A DNA stretch of 64,000 bases from Bacillus sp. CHD6a (GCF_001293645.1 NZ_LBMD01000002.1:310001-374000), one strand, 5' to 3'; shown: positions 8,987-17,495, counted from the stretch's first letter. Numbers and translations: made by a program. The notes: generated by a model not told the origin, from the sequence alone.

Positions 8987-9029
8987 GGGACAGGACCCTC
9001 GACCCATTTGCGGGTGAGGGTCCTGTCCC
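8987..9029 (+). terminator. Long-stem hairpin after the YitT gene
   Basis: GGGACAGGACCCTC pairs with GAGGGTCCTGTCCC for 14 bp, and GACCC pairs with the inner GGGT. The T tract is short. This GGGTC/GACCC type of stem recurs at 15537 and, in fragment, at 29002. Confidence 0.75.
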
Positions 9030-9114
9030 TATTTATTACCAGCACCCGAAAATTTCATTTCCTGTGCCAAAAAAGCTACAATAGGAGAAGGGAAATTTAG
9101 TTGAGGTGGACATA

Positions 9115-10206
9115 TTGGTAGAAAAAAAAGAAGTTCTTATAAAAAAGGCAGAGGAATTCATCCTGCAAAGTTATCAGGAATTGGGAAAGTCAAAAGACGA
9201 AATAGATTCCAGGTTGCAGCTCATAAAGGATGAAATAGACCTATATGGATATTATGAACATACATATGAAGAGTTGTCATATGGTGCTAAAATGGCTTGG
9301 CGCAACAGCAATCGTTGCATAGGCAGGCTTTTCTGGAATTCGTTACATGTACTAGACCGTCGACACTTAGAAGACGAAGCGGATATTGCAGAAGCATTGA
9401 TGCATCACATTGAATTTGCAACAAATAATGGAAAAATAAAGCCTACAATCACTGTTTTTCGACAGCAAAAAGTAGAAGGGAAGCAGTTGCGTATCTGGAA
9501 TCATCAACTCTTGCGGTACGCTGGATATGAGTCCGATTACGGAATTATCGGAGACCCTGCATCCATTGATTTTACGGGAAAATGCATGGAACTAGGGTGG
9601 GAAGGGGCAAGGACCCATTTTGATATTTTGCCATTGATTGTACAGGTGGATGGAGCGGAGCCGAAACTTTTTACCATTCCAAATGACATTGTACTTGAAG
9701 TGCCTATTGTGCATCCTACTATGCCTGCGTTTGATCATTTGGGCTTAAAGTGGTATGGAACTCCATTAATTTCTGATATGCGATTAGAGATCGGGGGCAT
9801 TCACTATACTGCCGCCCCATTTAACGGCTGGTATATGGAAACAGAGATCGGTGCGAGAAATTTCGCGGATGTTGATAGATACAATATGCTTCCCAAAGTT
9901 GCTTCCCTGATGGAGCTCGATATGAGTACGAATTCGACAATGTGGAGGGATAAGGCGCTGATAGAGTTGAATTTAGCGGTAGTTCATTCCTTTAAGGAAA
10001 AGGGTGTCAGCATTGTCGATCATCATACGGCAGCCATGCAGTTTAAGTATTTTGAGGAGCGGGAAGCACAGAGCTGCCGACATGTAACAGGAGAATGGGC
10101 GTGGTTAATTCCACCGGTGTCCCCTGCTGCCACACATATCTTCCATAAGTCGTATGAGAATAAAATAGTGCTGCCGAATTATTTTTATCAGGATAAGTTG
10201 TATTGA
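9115..10206 (+). CDS. nos: Bacterial nitric oxide synthase, oxygenase domain
   Basis: Bacterial NOS makes nitric oxide from arginine using heme and tetrahydrofolate or biopterin, and borrows electrons from cellular reductases. The 363 residues equal the B. subtilis enzyme in length. Seen here are the heme-thiolate region [14 protein letters not shown] (Cys68), [13 protein letters not shown], the substrate-pocket stretch [17 protein letters not shown], and the C-terminal [15 protein letters not shown]. The TTG at 9115 is chosen because AGGTGG lies 5 bases upstream and the N-terminus then aligns with known proteins; a GTG at 9106 is the alternative. No reductase domain is fused, as is usual for bacilli. 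Confidence 0.96.
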   Translation: MVEKKEVLIKKAEEFILQSYQELGKSKDEIDSRLQLIKDEIDLYGYYEHTYEELSYGAKMAWRNSNRCIGRLFWNSLHVLDRRHLEDEADIAEALMHHIEFATNNGKIKPTITVFRQQKVEGKQLRIWNHQLLRYAGYESDYGIIGDPASIDFTGKCMELGWEGARTHFDILPLIVQVDGAEPKLFTIPNDIVLEVPIVHPTMPAFDHLGLKWYGTPLISDMRLEIGGIHYTAAPFNGWYMETEIGARNFADVDRYNMLPKVASLMELDMSTNSTMWRDKALIELNLAVVHSFKEKGVSIVDHHTAAMQFKYFEEREAQSCRHVTGEWAWLIPPVSPAATHIFHKSYENKIVLPNYFYQDKLY

Positions 10207-10213
10207 ATGAGGT

Positions 10214-10244
10214 CTCTTCCCATGGAGTGGGAAGAGGCTTTTTC
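10214..10244 (+). terminator. Terminator of nos
   Basis: CTCTTCCCA pairs with TGGGAAGAG around GAG, followed by GCTTTTTC. Confidence 0.85.
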
Positions 10245-10266
10245 ATTAGGTTAGAAAGTATATTAA

Positions 10267-10397
10267 ACTGTTGATCTCCGTTCCAGGCGCTTCGCTTGCC
10301 TGCGGGCGGTCCGTGAGCCTCCTCAGGCTTCGCCTTCCGGGGTCTCACCTGTCCCTTCCTCCCGCGGGCGTCTACGCGCCTTCCACTCCAATCAACT
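10267..10397 (+). repeat. Dispersed GC-rich repeat, family B
   Basis: A family B copy: CTGTTGAT at the left, ATCAACT at the right, with CCAGGCGCTTCGCTTGCCTG and CCCGCGGGCGTCTACGCG between them. Other copies are at 23508 and 33650. It shares with family A the overall plan and the middle CCTCCTCGGCTTCGCC / GGGGTCTC. Confidence 0.85.
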
Positions 10398-10459
10398 AGG
10401 TTATTTCATTTCCTTAAGGATTTGTGAAAAATCATCTAACGGAGTTAACTGAAAAAGCA

Positions 10460-10850
10460 CTAACATCTCGTTTGCGTAATTTCCAGCTGTGGTTTGGAGC
10501 AAATGGAGGAGGCTCCAGCGGGGGAGAAACGGTAGATTGAGACCCCGCAACGAAGGAAGCCACTGAAAAACTGATAGCCTAAAGTTTTTTATGATTTCTA
10601 GCTGGTGATTGTAGCAAAAGGCGAAGACTCCTGAGGGAGCTAGCGCTAGGTGGAGACCCCGCTGGCGTAGCCGAGGAGGCTCCAGCAGTGCCCCTAGGAA
10701 AGCGAAGCCTAGTGCGGAAATCAACAGCAGTGTTTAGTAAATTTTTAAAATCAAGGTCTTTTTCAGTGGCTTCCAACGAAGTGAGGAGGCTCGAGCACCG
10801 TCCCGCGGAAAGCGAAGCCATTTGTGGAAAGGAACAGCGGCAATTAACTA
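10460..10850 (-). repeat. Repeat cluster with one complete family A element
   Basis: The space between nos and mreBH is filled by repeat sequence. A full element at 10557-10774 is bounded by GAAGCCACTGAAAAA and its exact inverse TTTTTCAGTGGCTTC, with the 130-bp family A core inside in reverse orientation. Degenerate pieces flank it on both sides (10460-10556 and 10775-10850). No gene is visible in 10245-10887. Confidence 0.85.
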
Positions 10851-10887
10851 AACAACTAAAGTTTGATGAAGTTTTTAGACAAACAAA

Positions 10888-10919
10888 AACCGAGCCCTAA
10901 GAAGAGCTCGGTTTTTTTT
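10888..10919 (-). terminator. Terminator of mreBH
   Basis: AACCGAG pairs with CTCGGTT. Runs of A and T on either side allow bidirectional use. Confidence 0.8.
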
Positions 10920-10933
10920 ATCTTATTTTTTTA

Positions 10934-11941
10934 TCAAGTAGCAGCCTTTTGCAACTTATGAATAACAGTCAATGATTTTCCTGTCCCGATCGCAACAGAC
11001 TCCAATGGATTTGGTGCAACATACACAGGCACAACAATTTCATTGCTTAACCATTCCTGCATACCGTTCAGCAGCGCTCCGCCACCAGTAATGATAACTC
11101 CTCTGTCAACAATGTCTCCACTTAGTTCAGGAGGGCAGTCTTCTAGTGTTGCACGAATTGCTTCAAGGATGTGCAACAAAGATTCTTTAATTGCTTTTTG
11201 GATTTCAGTAGAGTGCAATTCGATTGTTTTTGGTAGACCTGTTACAAGGTCACGACCGCGGATTTCCATGGTGATTTCTTCATGGTCCACTAGTGCATAA
11301 CCAATCGTCATTTTAATTTGCTCAGCAGTACGCTCACCAATTAATAGGTTGTAATTTTTGCGAACGTGGTGCACGATATCATCATCAAATTGGTCTCCGC
11401 CTACACGGATAGAGTTACAAGATACCACACCGCCATAAGAGATGATCGCTACCTCAGTTGTACCTCCACCGATGTCCACTACCACGTTTGCTACAGGCTC
11501 ATCAACAGGTAAGTCTGCACCAATGGCAGCCGCTACGGGCTCTTCAATCAAATGAACATGCTTTGCGCCACAGTTTTTAACAGCGTCTTGAATTGCACGA
11601 CGCTCAACAGACGTGGAGCCGGATGGTGTACATACAACCACACTAGGCTTACGGATGGAGAAGCCCATCGCTTTTCCCGCTTTTTTCATAATTTGTTTTA
11701 ACATGCTAGTCGTAATGTCGAAATCGGCGATAACGCCATCCTTCAATGGTCGAACAGCCACAATTCTTCCTGGAGTTTTACCAATCATGTTTTTCGCTTC
11801 TGTCCCAACAGCAAGCACGGCCTTTGTTTCTAAATCAATTGCTACAACGGACGGTTCATTGAACACAATCCCTTTACTTTTACTATAAACCAGCGTATTC
11901 GCTGTACCTAAGTCGATCCCAATTTCAGTTGTTGAAAACAT
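10934..11941 (-). CDS. mreBH: Actin-like cell-shape protein MreBH
   Basis: This 335-residue MreB paralogue forms membrane-associated filaments that guide cell-wall hydrolases and elongation. The actin-fold phosphate loops are visible: [15 protein letters not shown] near the N-terminus, [16 protein letters not shown] in the middle and [14 protein letters not shown] near the end. The choice of MreBH over MreB or Mbl rests on remembered similarity to the B. subtilis protein across the whole length and on the isolated location away from mreCD. The start at 11941 (MFSTTEIG) fits family N-termini; an in-frame start at 11956 would add five residues. A candidate SigI promoter lies upstream. Confidence 0.92.
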   Translation of the reverse strand: MFSTTEIGIDLGTANTLVYSKSKGIVFNEPSVVAIDLETKAVLAVGTEAKNMIGKTPGRIVAVRPLKDGVIADFDITTSMLKQIMKKAGKAMGFSIRKPSVVVCTPSGSTSVERRAIQDAVKNCGAKHVHLIEEPVAAAIGADLPVDEPVANVVVDIGGGTTEVAIISYGGVVSCNSIRVGGDQFDDDIVHHVRKNYNLLIGERTAEQIKMTIGYALVDHEEITMEIRGRDLVTGLPKTIELHSTEIQKAIKESLLHILEAIRATLEDCPPELSGDIVDRGVIITGGGALLNGMQEWLSNEIVVPVYVAPNPLESVAIGTGKSLTVIHKLQKAAT

Positions 11942-11994
11942 AATCCATTCACCCAATCTTTTAGTTAGTTAGTTTAGGTCTCTTATATACTTTC

Positions 11995-12020
11995 TACGAA
12001 GAATGTCGTTTTGTGGGGGT
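11995..12020 (-). promoter_or_regulatory. Candidate SigI promoter of mreBH
   Basis: On the minus strand ACCCCC (12015-12020) is followed after 16 bases by CGTA (11995-11998). The SigI consensus in B. subtilis is an ACCCCC -35 and a CGAA -10, so this matches with one -10 mismatch, and B. subtilis mreBH belongs to the SigI regulon. The transcription start would lie near 11988. Confidence 0.5.
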
Positions 12021-12153
12021 GAATGAGCTAGAATAATATGGTAATATATTTAGGGGAATGTAAAGAGTGGATACTATATATAACTATTAGAAATTCATGG
12101 ATTTTACCGGGTAGTTATGTTATATTCTAGAAAAAAACGGGGAAATACTGCCT

Positions 12154-12726
12154 ATGATTTTTCGTAATGAGCAAGAAAAAATGGAAGAACTAGAAGATGA
12201 TCACTTTTGGGAAATTAATCCGAGAACTGTTACTTTTTTCTTAATGGCGATGGCCCTAATTGTGGGAATCATCACATTTCTAAGTTTTTATGATGGGATG
12301 AAAGTGAAGAGTCAAGAAGAAGTAGCGAATTATGTAAATGAAATGAATCAACTTTTGATAAAAAGTAAACATTATTCCGATTCTGTGGAAGACTCCCTAA
12401 CGAATGGTACCATGGCTGCTTTTGCCAAAGAAGACGAACAGGAATTTCGTACCCTTATGGTTACTGCAAGTAAATTGTCTGTACCTCTAAAGTGGGAAGC
12501 GCATCAAGAAGCAGCGGCAGGACTGATCACTGCGAGGTATATGTTTTTCTATCAATATCAGCAGAATGTTAGGCTGGATGGAGAAGAAATCGAAGAAAAG
12601 TTGACTGAACTTGAAAAGTTGGAAAAGGTAGAGAAAGAAGTGCTCCTTTCTTCGTTCGATGCTTCAAGTATTACCTATCGGGAATCTGAAGAAGGAAAGA
12701 TCACCTTCTCCATTAAAACCTATTAA
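12154..12726 (+). CDS. Single-pass membrane protein of unknown function
   Basis: A 190-residue protein with a short acidic cytoplasmic head, one membrane helix at about residues 30-50 (VTFFLMAMALIVGIITFLSF) and an extracytoplasmic mostly helical tail with charged residues. No family is recognised. It is divergent from mreBH and convergent with the sortase gene, with a terminator directly after its stop. The upstream ribosome site (GGGG) is modest; an internal ATG (MEELEDDHF) is an alternative start. Codon use matches the neighbours. Confidence 0.8.
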   Translation: MIFRNEQEKMEELEDDHFWEINPRTVTFFLMAMALIVGIITFLSFYDGMKVKSQEEVANYVNEMNQLLIKSKHYSDSVEDSLTNGTMAAFAKEDEQEFRTLMVTASKLSVPLKWEAHQEAAAGLITARYMFFYQYQQNVRLDGEEIEEKLTELEKLEKVEKEVLLSSFDASSITYRESEEGKITFSIKTY

Positions 12727-12727
12727 A

Positions 12728-12769
12728 AAACCTGAAGTTCTCTTTTTTTTATAGAGAAGCTTCAGGTTT
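12728..12769. terminator. Bidirectional terminator
   Basis: AAACCTGAAG and TTCTCT pair with AGAGAA and CTTCAGGTTT around a T-rich loop. It separates the convergent membrane-protein and sortase genes and overlaps the last codons of the sortase gene. Confidence 0.75.
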
Positions 12770-13463
12770 CTTTTAATTCTGTATAAACAACCAGGCGTTC
12801 TTGATGGTTGTTTGTTTTACGATCATATAGACCTGTGCAAGTAATCAAGTTTAATTGTTGCTTGTTTGTAGGTCCAAATATAGTCCGAATCGGAGCTTGA
12901 TCGTATGGATAAGCTTCTTTCCCTTTGACAACAAAGGTCAAGGTTTGCTCACCATCTTCCACGATAATCTCGTCACCGATCTCCAAATCTTTTAAATAGA
13001 AAAAAATGGCGGGGCCGGTATAGTCGTCAACATGTGCAGCTAAGACTGCATTTCCTTTTGCACCAGGTTTTGTTCCGGGCTCAAACCAAGCGACAGTTTC
13101 CCCATCTTCCGGAACAGCCATTGCACCTGATTCATCGAGTCCGTATGGTTTCACCTTTGCATCAACATTGATGGCAGGAATGGTGAGCCGAGTAGGATCG
13201 ATGCCTTTAGGAGGAGTAGAAACTTCTGATTTGCTTGGCTCTGTTTGTTTTTCTTTATCAAGTGTAATAGGTTTCTCATCTACCTGGGAAGCTATTTCTT
13301 CCGCCGGAGCTTTGACAGACTCCGGTGGAAGATTTGGATCAGCTTCATTTTGTGAAAAAGAGGTGCATGCTGTTGAGAAAACTAGAATGCTACCTAACAG
13401 GCCTATTAGCCTACTATTATTTTTGTGCAGCAAAGCGACGCACTCCAACAGCCGCTGCTCCAA
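12762..13463 (-). CDS. Sortase (class F-like), partner of the DUF4397 surface protein
   Basis: Sortases cleave a sorting signal and join proteins to the wall. Here the catalytic residues are His144 (LAAHVDD), Cys209 (LITCT) and Arg223 (QERLVVY). The N-terminal region holds a hydrophobic segment ending STACTS, which resembles a lipoprotein or signal-anchor end, then a proline/glutamate-rich linker to about residue 90. The frame as given begins with TTG at 13463 inside the upstream gene, overlapping it by 47 bases; a TTG about ten codons further in, with GGAG upstream, is also likely. Its position directly after a sorting-signal protein suggests a dedicated pair. Confidence 0.88.
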   Translation of the reverse strand: MEQRLLECVALLHKNNSRLIGLLGSILVFSTACTSFSQNEADPNLPPESVKAPAEEIASQVDEKPITLDKEKQTEPSKSEVSTPPKGIDPTRLTIPAINVDAKVKPYGLDESGAMAVPEDGETVAWFEPGTKPGAKGNAVLAAHVDDYTGPAIFFYLKDLEIGDEIIVEDGEQTLTFVVKGKEAYPYDQAPIRTIFGPTNKQQLNLITCTGLYDRKTNNHQERLVVYTELKET

Positions 13464-14217
13464 CCACTAGAAGACCGGCAATTAAAGCCCAAGAATTCAT
13501 GCTATTTGATTGAGATGCACCACCCATACCTGTTTGAGGCATTTCGCTTGGCATCATCGTGTTATCTTCTAATACTAATACTTCAATGCTGTCTACTGTG
13601 TTAATTGCATATACAGAGTAAACTTTATTTTCCTCAAGCATTGTACCAGATAAGTCTAATACTTGCTCTCCACCATCGGCAGTACGAACTTCCAAATCAT
13701 ACGTTCCAGCATCTAGTGTCATGTAATCTGTTACGGCTTTAAATTCAGCACCAGAGAATACGTCATCTCCACCAATTAAACCAACATTTACTGCAGGTGC
13801 ATCAGGTGAGAAGTGACCTACACGAATTTTTGATTGTCCCTCAGCTACCATGTTGTCATCAGTAGTAACAGATAATTCAAGGTTTTCCAATGTGTTGATT
13901 GCTGCAACTGTATAAGACATTCCAGCTTCTACTGTTAAGTCAGTTGCGATGACAGGATCTGCTTCGCCCATTGTTCCAGCTGCATAGATTTCTACTTTGT
14001 GCGTTCCTGCTGGCAGGTTCATGTAATCAGTAGCTGCTTTAAATTCTGCATTCTCCACTGTTGCTTCTCCATTTACATAAACATCAACTGCCGGGGCATC
14101 AGGTGAAGCGTGAATGATACGAACCATTGCGTGATCATCTGCACTTGCAAAGCTTCCTAATACTGAAAATGCCAAAATACTTGCGATACCTGCAATCAAT
14201 AAACGTAACTTCTTCAA
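13417..14217 (-). CDS. Wall-anchored protein with two DUF4397 domains
   Basis: This 266-residue exported protein has a signal peptide (residues 1-26, ending SFASA), two tandem DUF4397 repeats (about 30-115 and 130-215, each with SPDAPAV and ATDYM/VTDYM-like stretches), and a C-terminal sorting signal MPQTG followed by a hydrophobic helix and a VRRFAAQK tail. The motif departs from the usual LPXTG at its first residue. The sortase gene directly downstream overlaps its end, so the two are translationally linked. The likely role is a surface-exposed, wall-attached protein; ligands are unknown. Confidence 0.92.
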   Translation of the reverse strand: MKKLRLLIAGIASILAFSVLGSFASADDHAMVRIIHASPDAPAVDVYVNGEATVENAEFKAATDYMNLPAGTHKVEIYAAGTMGEADPVIATDLTVEAGMSYTVAAINTLENLELSVTTDDNMVAEGQSKIRVGHFSPDAPAVNVGLIGGDDVFSGAEFKAVTDYMTLDAGTYDLEVRTADGGEQVLDLSGTMLEENKVYSVYAINTVDSIEVLVLEDNTMMPSEMPQTGMGGASQSNSMNSWALIAGLLVVGAAAVGVRRFAAQK

Positions 14218-14403
14218 ACGAATCTCTCCCTTTTGTATAATTTATGTACAGGTGATGTTCATCTCCTGTATAACTACTATATACCACAATACTTTGAATT
14301 AAAACTAATAATATGCTCTTGAATGTGCTTTTTAAAAAAATGATGTTGTTTTATGAGTGAACAGTGCGGGTATTACAAGACTATAAAACAAGGAGGCGAT
14401 AAT

Positions 14404-14517
14404 ATGAGTAAACTATTTAAAAGAGTGTTTGTTGCGGTGTTGCCAATTTTAGTGAAAGAAGGATTTCGCTATTATAAAGAAAGAAAAAGTACGTCCACCA
14501 AAACAAAAAGTGCATAA
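14404..14517 (+). CDS. 37-residue basic small protein
   Basis: A short frame MSKLFKRVFVAVLPILV... ending TKSA. AAGGAGG sits 8 bases before the ATG, which is stronger support than most short frames have. The first half is hydrophobic and the tail is basic, so membrane association is possible. It lies 30 bases before the next gene, which has its own strong ribosome site; the two may be cotranscribed. No family is recognised. Confidence 0.6.
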   Translation: MSKLFKRVFVAVLPILVKEGFRYYKERKSTSTKTKSA

Positions 14518-14547
14518 GGATATGGTGTTGAAAAGGAGGTAATTCCG

Positions 14548-14865
14548 ATGGACAAGTTTATGTACTATGTAACAATGGAAACGGGTCAAATTCACCGGGA
14601 ACCTTTTGACGATCAGGTTAAATATTATGAAGTCCTAGCAACACAGGAAGAAATTCATGAAATTGAGAGACTTTTTGAGGAATTGCATAAGACAGAATAT
14701 AGTCCTGATGCGTTTAAAAGCCCGTTAAATGAAAAAAGCACTCAAGAGCACCGGAACAAGCAACAATTAATTCTTGATAAAATTATTGTAGCCATTTATG
14801 AACTTGGTACGGACGTGACAAAAGAAGAGATTCGAACGATGAATGGAATGAACCAGCGTGTTTAA
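14548..14865 (+). CDS. Conserved-looking cytosolic protein of unknown function
   Basis: This 105-residue soluble, mostly helical acidic protein starts MDKFMYYVTMETGQIHREPFD and contains ATQEEIHEIERLFEELHKTE. AAAGGAGGT lies directly upstream of the ATG, and a terminator overlaps the stop codon, so it is a real transcription unit. I do not recognise a family. A small frame of 37 residues precedes it in the same direction. Confidence 0.78.
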   Translation: MDKFMYYVTMETGQIHREPFDDQVKYYEVLATQEEIHEIERLFEELHKTEYSPDAFKSPLNEKSTQEHRNKQQLILDKIIVAIYELGTDVTKEEIRTMNGMNQRV

Positions 14866-14883
14866 TGAAACGCTGGTTTTTTT
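14851..14883 (+). terminator. Terminator
   Basis: AACCAGCGT pairs with ACGCTGGTT-like right arm, followed by seven T. The left arm is within the last codons of the upstream gene. Confidence 0.8.
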
Positions 14884-14958
14884 ATGGGGGTAGAGTGTGA
14901 GATTGGTAGCATCTAACCACAAATAAGAACAATATGGAATAATTTCTTTGGAATAAAG

Positions 14959-15022
14959 ACCTATTTTTGCCTATGCCTCGGGCTTTCCGTTGAAAGTGGC
15001 GTTCGACCACGTTAGACTAGGT
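14959..15022 (+). other. Compact structured element upstream of a Nudix gene
   Basis: ACCTA (14959) and TAGGT (15018) can close a stem enclosing two adjacent hairpins, CTTTC-CGTT-GAAAG and GTGG-CGTTCGA-CCAC. The region is more GC-rich than its surroundings and ends 26 bases before the ATG of the next gene. It matches no riboswitch family that I can recall. Confidence 0.35.
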
Positions 15023-15048
15023 AAAAAAGTAGTGTTAGGAGTATTCCT

Positions 15049-15498
15049 ATGATGAGTAAACAAAAACCGATTAGTATGTATCCTGCAGTGGCAGTGATCA
15101 TCTTTGATGAACAAAAGAGAATTTTATTACAAAAGCGAGCAGATGTGGGTTTGTGGACGATTCCAGCCGGGCATGTTGAGCCAGGTGAAACAATTGAGGA
15201 AGCGGCTGTGCGCGAGGTGTATCAAGATACAGGACTGATGGTCAATCCATACCGACTGATTGGAGTGTATTCTGACCCCGAATCACAAACCTTCGAATAC
15301 CCTGATGGGCGCTTAGTCCAGTTTGTGACATCCTATTTTGAAGCGGAAATTACGGGAGGAACTACAACTAAGAAGGACCCTGCATTGATTGAGCTAGAAT
15401 TCTTTGCCCCCAACAAATTGCCCCATGACCTCTTGCCCATGCATCCAAGATGGCTCGTCGATGCTTTTTCAGATCGACGTGAAGCGTTTGTACGGTGA
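15049..15498 (+). CDS. Nudix hydrolase
   Basis: A 149-residue Nudix-fold protein that should hydrolyse a nucleoside-diphosphate-linked substrate. The Nudix box runs from GHVEPGETIEEAAVREVYQD to TGL at residues 43-65. The metal-binding EExG part reads QDTG instead of EETG, so one ligand is changed to Gln and the next to Asp. The start is one of two adjacent ATG codons (15049 or 15052), with TTAGGAG upstream. It is single, with a structured element before it and a strong terminator after it. The substrate is unknown. Confidence 0.88.
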   Translation: MMSKQKPISMYPAVAVIIFDEQKRILLQKRADVGLWTIPAGHVEPGETIEEAAVREVYQDTGLMVNPYRLIGVYSDPESQTFEYPDGRLVQFVTSYFEAEITGGTTTKKDPALIELEFFAPNKLPHDLLPMHPRWLVDAFSDRREAFVR

Positions 15499-15536
15499 GA
15501 GGGTGTAACTATTTAGTATTCGACGCTAACTAAAAA

Positions 15537-15574
15537 AATCCTTGAGGGGTCTGACCCCCTCAAGGATTTTTTTT
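15537..15574 (+). terminator. Strong bidirectional terminator
   Basis: AATCCTTGAGGGG pairs with CCCCTCAAGGATT over 13 bp around TCTGA, followed by eight T. It separates the Nudix gene from the convergent permease gene. Confidence 0.9.
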
Positions 15575-15623
15575 CATTCTTTACTTATATATATCAATCA
15601 ATCTAAAATCAATCTTTGAACCA

Positions 15624-16919
15624 TCAATGCACATTTGTTAGAAACGTCAGGAAGAAGAGTGCCGCGATCACGTAAAGTGGAGCGGAGACTTCTTTTGCTT
15701 TGCCTAGTACCAGCTTCATGAGCGGGTAGGCGATGAATCCGAATGCAATTCCGTCTGCGATAGAGTAAGAGAATGGAATCATTACAATTACTAGAAAGGC
15801 AGGAAATCCTTCTGACAAGTCTTGGAAGTCAATTTGCTTCACAGATTGAAGCATAAGTACACCAATAATGATTAAGATTGGCGCAATCGCACTGCCAGGA
15901 ATTATTTTAATGAAGGGAATTGCAAAAATGGAAAGCAAAAATAGGCTTCCTGTCGTTATTGCTGTTACACCGGTTCTACCGCCAGCGGCAATGCCTGCAG
16001 CCGTTTCCACAGTCGAAACGGTAGGGCTGGTACCGAAAAATCCACTTGTTAAAATGGAAATTCCGTTTGCCTGGAAGGAACGTTTGAACTTTTCGGGGCG
16101 GTTAATCATTCCGAGGTGTCCGTTAATAAGCCCGATGTTCTCAAATAGGAGAACCATCGTTAAAGAGAAGACAGCCACTAAAAACGTGAACTCTCCAATC
16201 TTTGCAAATGAAACGGCACCAAATAAGGAAAGATAGCTATCCATCGGTAAAGCACTTCCTCCAACATCAGAAAAGCTTACCACTCCTAAAACAGCAGCAA
16301 TAATTGTACCAGCAACAATACTAATTAAGAAGTTGGCTGGGACATTTCGCATAAATAACGTAACGGCTAAAATAACAGTCAGAATGGTGGCAATCACATA
16401 AGGAGAAGAAACATCACCTAGTGATAAAAGGGAGTTTTCACCCTTAACGATAAGACCGCCTTTTTCTAAACCGATCAGGGTCAAAAATAAACCTAACCCA
16501 ACCGTAATCGCATGCTTTAAAGAGCTCGGAATCGCCTCGAGTAGCACTTGTGCAAGTTTGGTAAACGAAATAATCGTTACGATCACACCAGAAACCACTA
16601 CGACGCCCAATGCTTCTTGCCAGGTTAATCCCATAGAGTGAACCAACGTATAGGTAAACATAGCGTTAATTCCCATACCAGGAACAAGGATAATCGGCGC
16701 ATTTGCCCAAAATCCCATCAGCCAACAGCCCACTACACAAGTGAGGATAGTGGCGATGATTCCGGCTTCCATCGGAATACCTGCTTCTGCAAGAATCGTT
16801 GCATTTACAGCAATAATGTACACAATGGTAAAGAAAGAGATCATTCCGGCCATCATTTCACGCTTTAGAGTCGTCTCATGACCAGCCAAATCAAATGAAT
16901 TCTTCATCCATTGAAGCAT
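15624..16919 (-). CDS. pbuO: Guanine/hypoxanthine permease (AzgA/NCS2 type)
   Basis: This 431-residue permease has about 12 membrane segments. Features are the N-terminal ETTLKREMMAGMISFFTIVY, the PGMGINAMFTYTLV stretch typical of AzgA-like purine permeases, and GTSPTVSTVETAAGIAAGGRT. It imports purine bases with protons for salvage. The length fits PbuO of B. subtilis; PbuG is the alternative. A good sigma-A promoter lies at 16980-17008. A GAACATTC sequence further upstream resembles half of a PurR box, but only one half is clear. Confidence 0.87.
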   Translation of the reverse strand: MLQWMKNSFDLAGHETTLKREMMAGMISFFTIVYIIAVNATILAEAGIPMEAGIIATILTCVVGCWLMGFWANAPIILVPGMGINAMFTYTLVHSMGLTWQEALGVVVVSGVIVTIISFTKLAQVLLEAIPSSLKHAITVGLGLFLTLIGLEKGGLIVKGENSLLSLGDVSSPYVIATILTVILAVTLFMRNVPANFLISIVAGTIIAAVLGVVSFSDVGGSALPMDSYLSLFGAVSFAKIGEFTFLVAVFSLTMVLLFENIGLINGHLGMINRPEKFKRSFQANGISILTSGFFGTSPTVSTVETAAGIAAGGRTGVTAITTGSLFLLSIFAIPFIKIIPGSAIAPILIIIGVLMLQSVKQIDFQDLSEGFPAFLVIVMIPFSYSIADGIAFGFIAYPLMKLVLGKAKEVSAPLYVIAALFFLTFLTNVH

Positions 16920-16979
16920 AAAAAAACACCTTATTCAGTTTCCCTCTCCCACCCGGCCGCACAGGACCCACAAACATGT

Positions 16980-17008
16980 ATTATAACGCGCAAACATCCT
17001 TACGACAA
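16980..17008 (-). promoter_or_regulatory. Sigma-A promoter of the purine permease gene
   Basis: On the minus strand TTGTCG (17003-17008) and TATAAT (16980-16985) are separated by exactly 17 bases, a near-consensus vegetative promoter 60 bases upstream of the start codon. Confidence 0.7.
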
Positions 17009-17113
17009 TAGTAAATTTAGATACGCATTGTTGGAATGTTCAGAAAAAATACACATTCTTTTATATATAAATGGGGTAAAATGGTAGTAATGAAATAGAA
17101 AAGGGTGAGTGTG

Positions 17114-17482
17114 ATGGACTTTTTTCGACTAACAGATGAAAAAATCAAAAAAGCTTATGAAGATGGAGAATTTGAAAACCTGCCAGGGTACGGTAAACGT
17201 TTGGAGCTTGAGGACTTATCAAATGTCCCTCCAGAAATGAGAATGGCCTACAAAATGATGAAAAATGCTGGAATGATGGAAGAACAACAAGTGCGGACAG
17301 AGATTGAATATTTGGAGGACCTTATTGAAGGTGCACATAATGAAGCGGATGAAGCTCGTTTGCACCAAAGGCTGACTGAAAAACAGCTTCGTCTTCAGCA
17401 ACTCATCCAAAAGAAGAAAAAAGAAGCCAATTCAGCCGTTTTTAAAGACTATCAATCACAAATCATGAAAAGGCTAGACTAA
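17114..17482 (+). CDS. DUF1992 (DnaJ-homologue subfamily C28 conserved domain) protein
   Basis: This 122-residue protein contains the DUF1992 signature near its N-terminus, DEKIKKAYEDGEFENLPGYG followed by KRLELEDLSNVPPEMRMAYK. The C-terminal half is a long charged helix with coiled-coil character (EYLEDLIEG...KQLRLQQLIQKKKKE). The bacterial members are short, cytosolic and without a J domain; their function is not established. The ATG at 17114 has AGGGTGAG upstream; the GTG at 17105 is in frame but poorly placed. It is monocistronic with a terminator. Confidence 0.88.
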   Translation: MDFFRLTDEKIKKAYEDGEFENLPGYGKRLELEDLSNVPPEMRMAYKMMKNAGMMEEQQVRTEIEYLEDLIEGAHNEADEARLHQRLTEKQLRLQQLIQKKKKEANSAVFKDYQSQIMKRLD

Positions 17483-17495
17483 TTTAGGAAATTTG

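Noticed and set aside
10401-10900. Several open frames of 70-107 residues
   Set aside because: They are products of the GC-rich repeat cores (peptides such as LALAPSGVFAFCYN). The GC-rich sequence lacks stops by chance.
16980-17100. Purine riboswitch or PurR box pair before the permease gene
   Set aside because: No purine aptamer core is visible, and only one half-like GAACATTC was found without its inverted partner.
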